Assembly: GCA_030621805.1 (NCBI GenBank)
Contig: JAUXGY010000118.1
Coordinates: 1-6,218 of the forward strand
Length of the DNA stretch: 6,218 nucleotides
Reading direction: 5' to 3'
Source: Kiritimatiellales bacterium
GTDB lineage: Bacteria > Verrucomicrobiota > Kiritimatiellia > Kiritimatiellales > Pontiellaceae
Position numbers and translations under genes: made by a program. The notes beneath the pieces are model-generated. The model was not told where the DNA came from, did no database searches, and worked only from the letters and a program-made list of their open reading frames with translations. Position 1 is the stretch's first letter; each line of letters starts with the position of its first letter. Below are positions 4,899-6,218 of the stretch, piece by piece.

Positions 4899-6218
4899 AT
4901 GATAACACGGGTTCTCCATAGGTTGTTTTGGATTCTGATGACGACTTCGGTATGGGCCGTGGACAACCCGATTCCGGTTGCGCTGGACGGTTCGGTGGTG
5001 CGCCACAACGGCGTCTATTTCGGCATGGAGAATTCGACGAATGCAACGATGCTGGTATCGGGCAACCTGATAGACTGGAACCCGCTCGCCTCCGTGCTGG
5101 AGCCGGCCGTTGCCGGGTCGTACGAACTGCTCAATCGCAACGGGCTGTTTTCCCTCTATGTGCGGAACCGGGGCTATGCGGCAGCGGTTCAGCCGCTTGG
5201 GCCGTTTTCGAAGCTCCGTCGTATGGACTTTTCCGGCGAGGATCTGCGGATGTTTCAGGATCCTTTTGGTTCACTGTTTTCCGTCTACCGGATGGAGGGC
5301 AGTAAGAGGGAGGGGGAAATCTGGATGCAGCGTTTTATTATGCCGTGGAAGCCGGACGGCCATCCTCGGAAACTGCTCGATGGCCGGCGCGGCATGTGGG
5401 ATTCGACCGAGATTGCGGATCTGGGCACGCCGGAAATGGTGGACTACCGAGGGAACTACTACCTGCTCTACGCCTCCAACCACGCCAGCCCGCGCACCGG
5501 CCTTCGGGAAATTGGATGGGCGGTAAACGAGAAGACCGAGCGCATGGAGAATGTCGACCGGCAGCCCAATCCCCTGCTAATGCGCAACGCGGATCGCTTG
5601 GCGCGCACCTATGCGACAATCCTTTCTTCAGGCGAGTATGCCGGGTGGAAGGGGCGCTACAGCTTCAAGCCGCCCGAGGAGGACTGGGCGCAGCCGGGTT
5701 TCGATGCAAAGGGCTGGCGCACCGGAACCGGGGCTTTCGGGTTCCCGCTCACGGAAGGTGACGCGAAGATCCATGCGGGTCGGACTGAATGGAAGGGCGA
5801 GCACATGTGGGTCCGTCGCGAGTTCTCCCTGTTGGGTGCCATGCCGGAAACGCCGGTGCTCAACATTCGCCATGAAGGCGCGGTGCAGGTGTTTCTGAAT
5901 GGGAAGGTGGTTTTCGAGTCCGCCGGCCCCATGCTTCCTTATGGTAATTTTGATCTCTCCAAGGCGGCTAGCGGGCTCTTCCTGAAGGGAGGCAACGTGC
6001 TGGCCGTGCATGCCAAGGCGGGGTCGAAGGATGTATTCCGCTTTCTCGACGTCGGCTTGTTCGATGCGGGCACCCACCCAGTCGAGCCGACGGTGTACAA
6101 CCCGGATGCGCCGCACGTGGTCGAGGGGCCGAACGGCTTCGAAAAATGGCTGACCTATCAGGCCTATTGGAACGGGGTTCCAGGAACAGGGCTTGACCGA
6201 ATCTTTTTCTATGGCTCG
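4899..6218 (+). CDS. Secreted GH43-like glycosidase with inserted beta-sandwich, 3' end outside window
   Basis: The frame is open for 440 codons to the window edge. Residues 1-20 form a signal peptide (MITRVLHRLF, hydrophobic run, cleavage after VWA). Residues ~25-240 look like the start of a five-bladed-propeller glycosidase of the GH43/GH117 type: LDGSVVRHNGVYFGMEN (29-45) matches the usual first-blade 'DP...DG.YY', and GTPEMVDYRGNYYLLYAS (176-193) matches 'GPE(V/M)...G.YYL.YS'. D30 and E179 are candidate catalytic acids (inference). Residues ~249-390 differ in character: WAQPGFDAKGWRTGTGAFGF (263-282), MWVRREFSL (303-311), VQVFLNGKVVFES (329-341) and NVLAVHAKAG (366-375) resemble the galactose-binding-like sandwich attached to many glycosidases. 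Propeller-like sequence resumes at DAPHVVEGPNGFEKWLTYQA (403-422). GGAGGT at 4885-4890 is 8 nt before the start. It probably cleaves glycan chains outside the cytoplasm; the specificity is unknown. Confidence 0.75.
   Translation, partial: MITRVLHRLFWILMTTSVWAVDNPIPVALDGSVVRHNGVYFGMENSTNATMLVSGNLIDWNPLASVLEPAVAGSYELLNRNGLFSLYVRNRGYAAAVQPLGPFSKLRRMDFSGEDLRMFQDPFGSLFSVYRMEGSKREGEIWMQRFIMPWKPDGHPRKLLDGRRGMWDSTEIADLGTPEMVDYRGNYYLLYASNHASPRTGLREIGWAVNEKTERMENVDRQPNPLLMRNADRLARTYATILSSGEYAGWKGRYSFKPPEEDWAQPGFDAKGWRTGTGAFGFPLTEGDAKIHAGRTEWKGEHMWVRREFSLLGAMPETPVLNIRHEGAVQVFLNGKVVFESAGPMLPYGNFDLSKAASGLFLKGGNVLAVHAKAGSKDVFRFLDVGLFDAGTHPVEPTVYNPDAPHVVEGPNGFEKWLTYQAYWNGVPGTGLDRIFFYGS

Overview
The window looks like part of a polysaccharide-degradation region from a PVC-group bacterium, most likely Kiritimatiellota, Lentisphaerae, Verrucomicrobia or Planctomycetes. 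The reasons are the gene content and the intergenic repeats: a sulfatase next to a DUF1080 protein, a beta-propeller/di-heme cytochrome, a secreted GH43-like protein, and short repeats of the CACGGAAGA and CGCAAAG kind that I recall from such genomes. This placement is inference; no rRNA or marker gene is present. No tRNA, CRISPR array or insertion sequence was seen.

Layout. 2-397 (+) is the C-terminal end of a type I sulfatase, cut by the window start. 436-1125 (+), 38 nt later and probably in the same operon, is a secreted DUF1080 (3-keto-disaccharide hydrolase family) protein. A short convergent gap (1126-1197) carries a 9-bp tandem repeat. 1198-3033 (-) encodes a secreted protein with an N-terminal YVTN-type beta-propeller and a C-terminal di-heme cytochrome c peroxidase/MauG-like region. 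3034-3449 is a 416-nt divergent intergenic region with a pair of palindromes near the cytochrome gene and a GC-rich hairpin near the next gene. 3450-4199 (+) encodes a secreted beta-sandwich protein with an Asp/Glu/His repeat tail. 4316-4618 (+) is an MTH1187/YkoF-type thiamine-binding protein. 4619-4898 holds a second repeat element of inverted type, a possible 24-residue mini-gene with a strong ribosome binding site, and a structured leader. 4899-6218 (+) is the N-terminal 440 codons of a secreted GH43-like glycosidase with an apparent beta-sandwich insert; it runs off the window.

How the genes may work together (inference). The sulfatase, the DUF1080 protein and the GH43-like protein fit desulfation and cleavage of a sulfated glycan outside the cytoplasm. 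The di-heme protein would serve periplasmic redox chemistry, and its link to the glycan genes is only proximity. The small thiamine-binding protein is cytoplasmic and has no obvious connection to its neighbours. The most unusual material is non-coding: two short-repeat elements placed just after stop codons, a twin palindrome with 20-bp spacing, and a leader before the GH43-like gene in which several competing helices, one covering the ribosome binding site, can be drawn.
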